40,624 nt of DNA from an uncultured Bacteroidales bacterium (GTDB lineage Bacteria; Bacteroidota; Bacteroidia; Bacteroidales; Muribaculaceae): positions 1-40,624 of the forward strand of contig CASEAQ010000020.1 in NCBI GenBank assembly GCA_949285735.1, written 5' to 3'. The notes below the pieces were generated by a model. The model did not search any database and was not told the origin of the DNA. It was given only the letters and a program-made list of their open reading frames with translations. Positions 40,472 through 40,624 of the stretch are shown here, in pieces. Position numbers and translations under genes: made by a program. How positions within the stretch are numbered: position 1 is the stretch's first letter; every line of letters begins with the position of its first letter.

Positions 40472-40624
40472 TAAACGAGAGACAATCACTTGTTAATAAA
40501 TGTATTGTGGCTGTGAGACGCAATGAATCGCACTGGTGTCTAATAAAGACTGTTAACATTTTCCACAACTCATTAAACAACAAAGTTTTATATAATCTTT
40601 TGGAGCGCGGAGGATTTTAGAATC
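40472..40624 (+). other. Intergenic tail with DnaA-box-like site
   Basis: No gene is visible before the window ends. TTTTCCACA at 40559-40567 fits the DnaA-box pattern TTWTNCACA, next to GTTAAC, and an AT-rich TATATAATCTTTTGG follows, ending in a purine-rich GGAGCGCGGAGG. This may be the leader of the next gene. One box alone does not make an origin. Confidence 0.35.

Noticed and set aside
39272-40489. Minus-strand open frame (405 codons) opposite sdaA
   Set aside because: Shadow of a strongly conserved enzyme; no recognisable motifs or export signal.

Overview
The window reads as a chromosomal segment of a gut-type Bacteroidales bacterium, probably Muribaculaceae or a close relative. This rests on a SusC/SusD pair, a hybrid two-component sensor-regulator (HTCS), promoter boxes of the Bacteroidetes TAnnTTTG type, C-terminal type IX secretion (T9SS) sorting domains, and typical Bacteroidales housekeeping neighbours. 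The family-level placement is inference.

Layout. (1) 1-1760: an intergenic stretch, a tRNA-Lys(CTT) with its own promoter and terminator, then a gene fusing a NADAR/YbiA-like N-glycosidase domain to a YqiA-like serine hydrolase. (2) 1825-16143, the first part of a polysaccharide utilization locus (PUL): a GH95-GH92 pair on the minus strand, and a divergent HTCS followed by a GH2 enzyme and a SASA-type carbohydrate esterase on the plus strand. (3) 16411-34378, an eight-gene minus-strand operon. In transcription order it encodes an FG-GAP propeller protein with a T9SS tail, SusC-like, SusD-like, a clan GH-D enzyme with a T9SS tail, GH36, a second clan GH-D enzyme that is a lipoprotein, a second GH36, and GH97. 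(4) 34672-39050: minus-strand housekeeping genes (folB, a beta-helix lipoprotein, a coiled-coil lipoprotein, rsmI, an acidic low-complexity protein). (5) 39254-40471: plus-strand iron-sulfur L-serine dehydratase (sdaA), then the leader of whatever lies beyond the window.

How it works together. SusC/SusD, probably helped by the secreted FG-GAP protein, would bind and import an alpha-galactose-rich glycan. Five predicted alpha-galactosidase-type enzymes (two GH36, one GH97, two clan GH-D), an alpha-L-fucosidase/galactosidase-type GH95, an alpha-mannosidase-type GH92, a GH2 exo-beta-glycosidase and an O-acetylesterase would take it apart at the cell surface and in the periplasm. This set suggests a decorated host glycan (alpha-Gal, fucosylated, acetylated) or a galactose-decorated plant or fungal glycan; the sequence does not decide which.

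Most notable observation: the two minus-strand PUL promoters (before GH95 and before the FG-GAP gene) each carry a tandem direct repeat of a 13-base element, consensus TTGRCGCATTTGT. The two copies start exactly 21 bp apart, lie in the same orientation to transcription, and sit 75 and 86 bp upstream of the -7 box, which is one helical turn of difference. This is a strong candidate for the DNA target of the locus HTCS. The second point of interest is the NADAR-serine hydrolase fusion.
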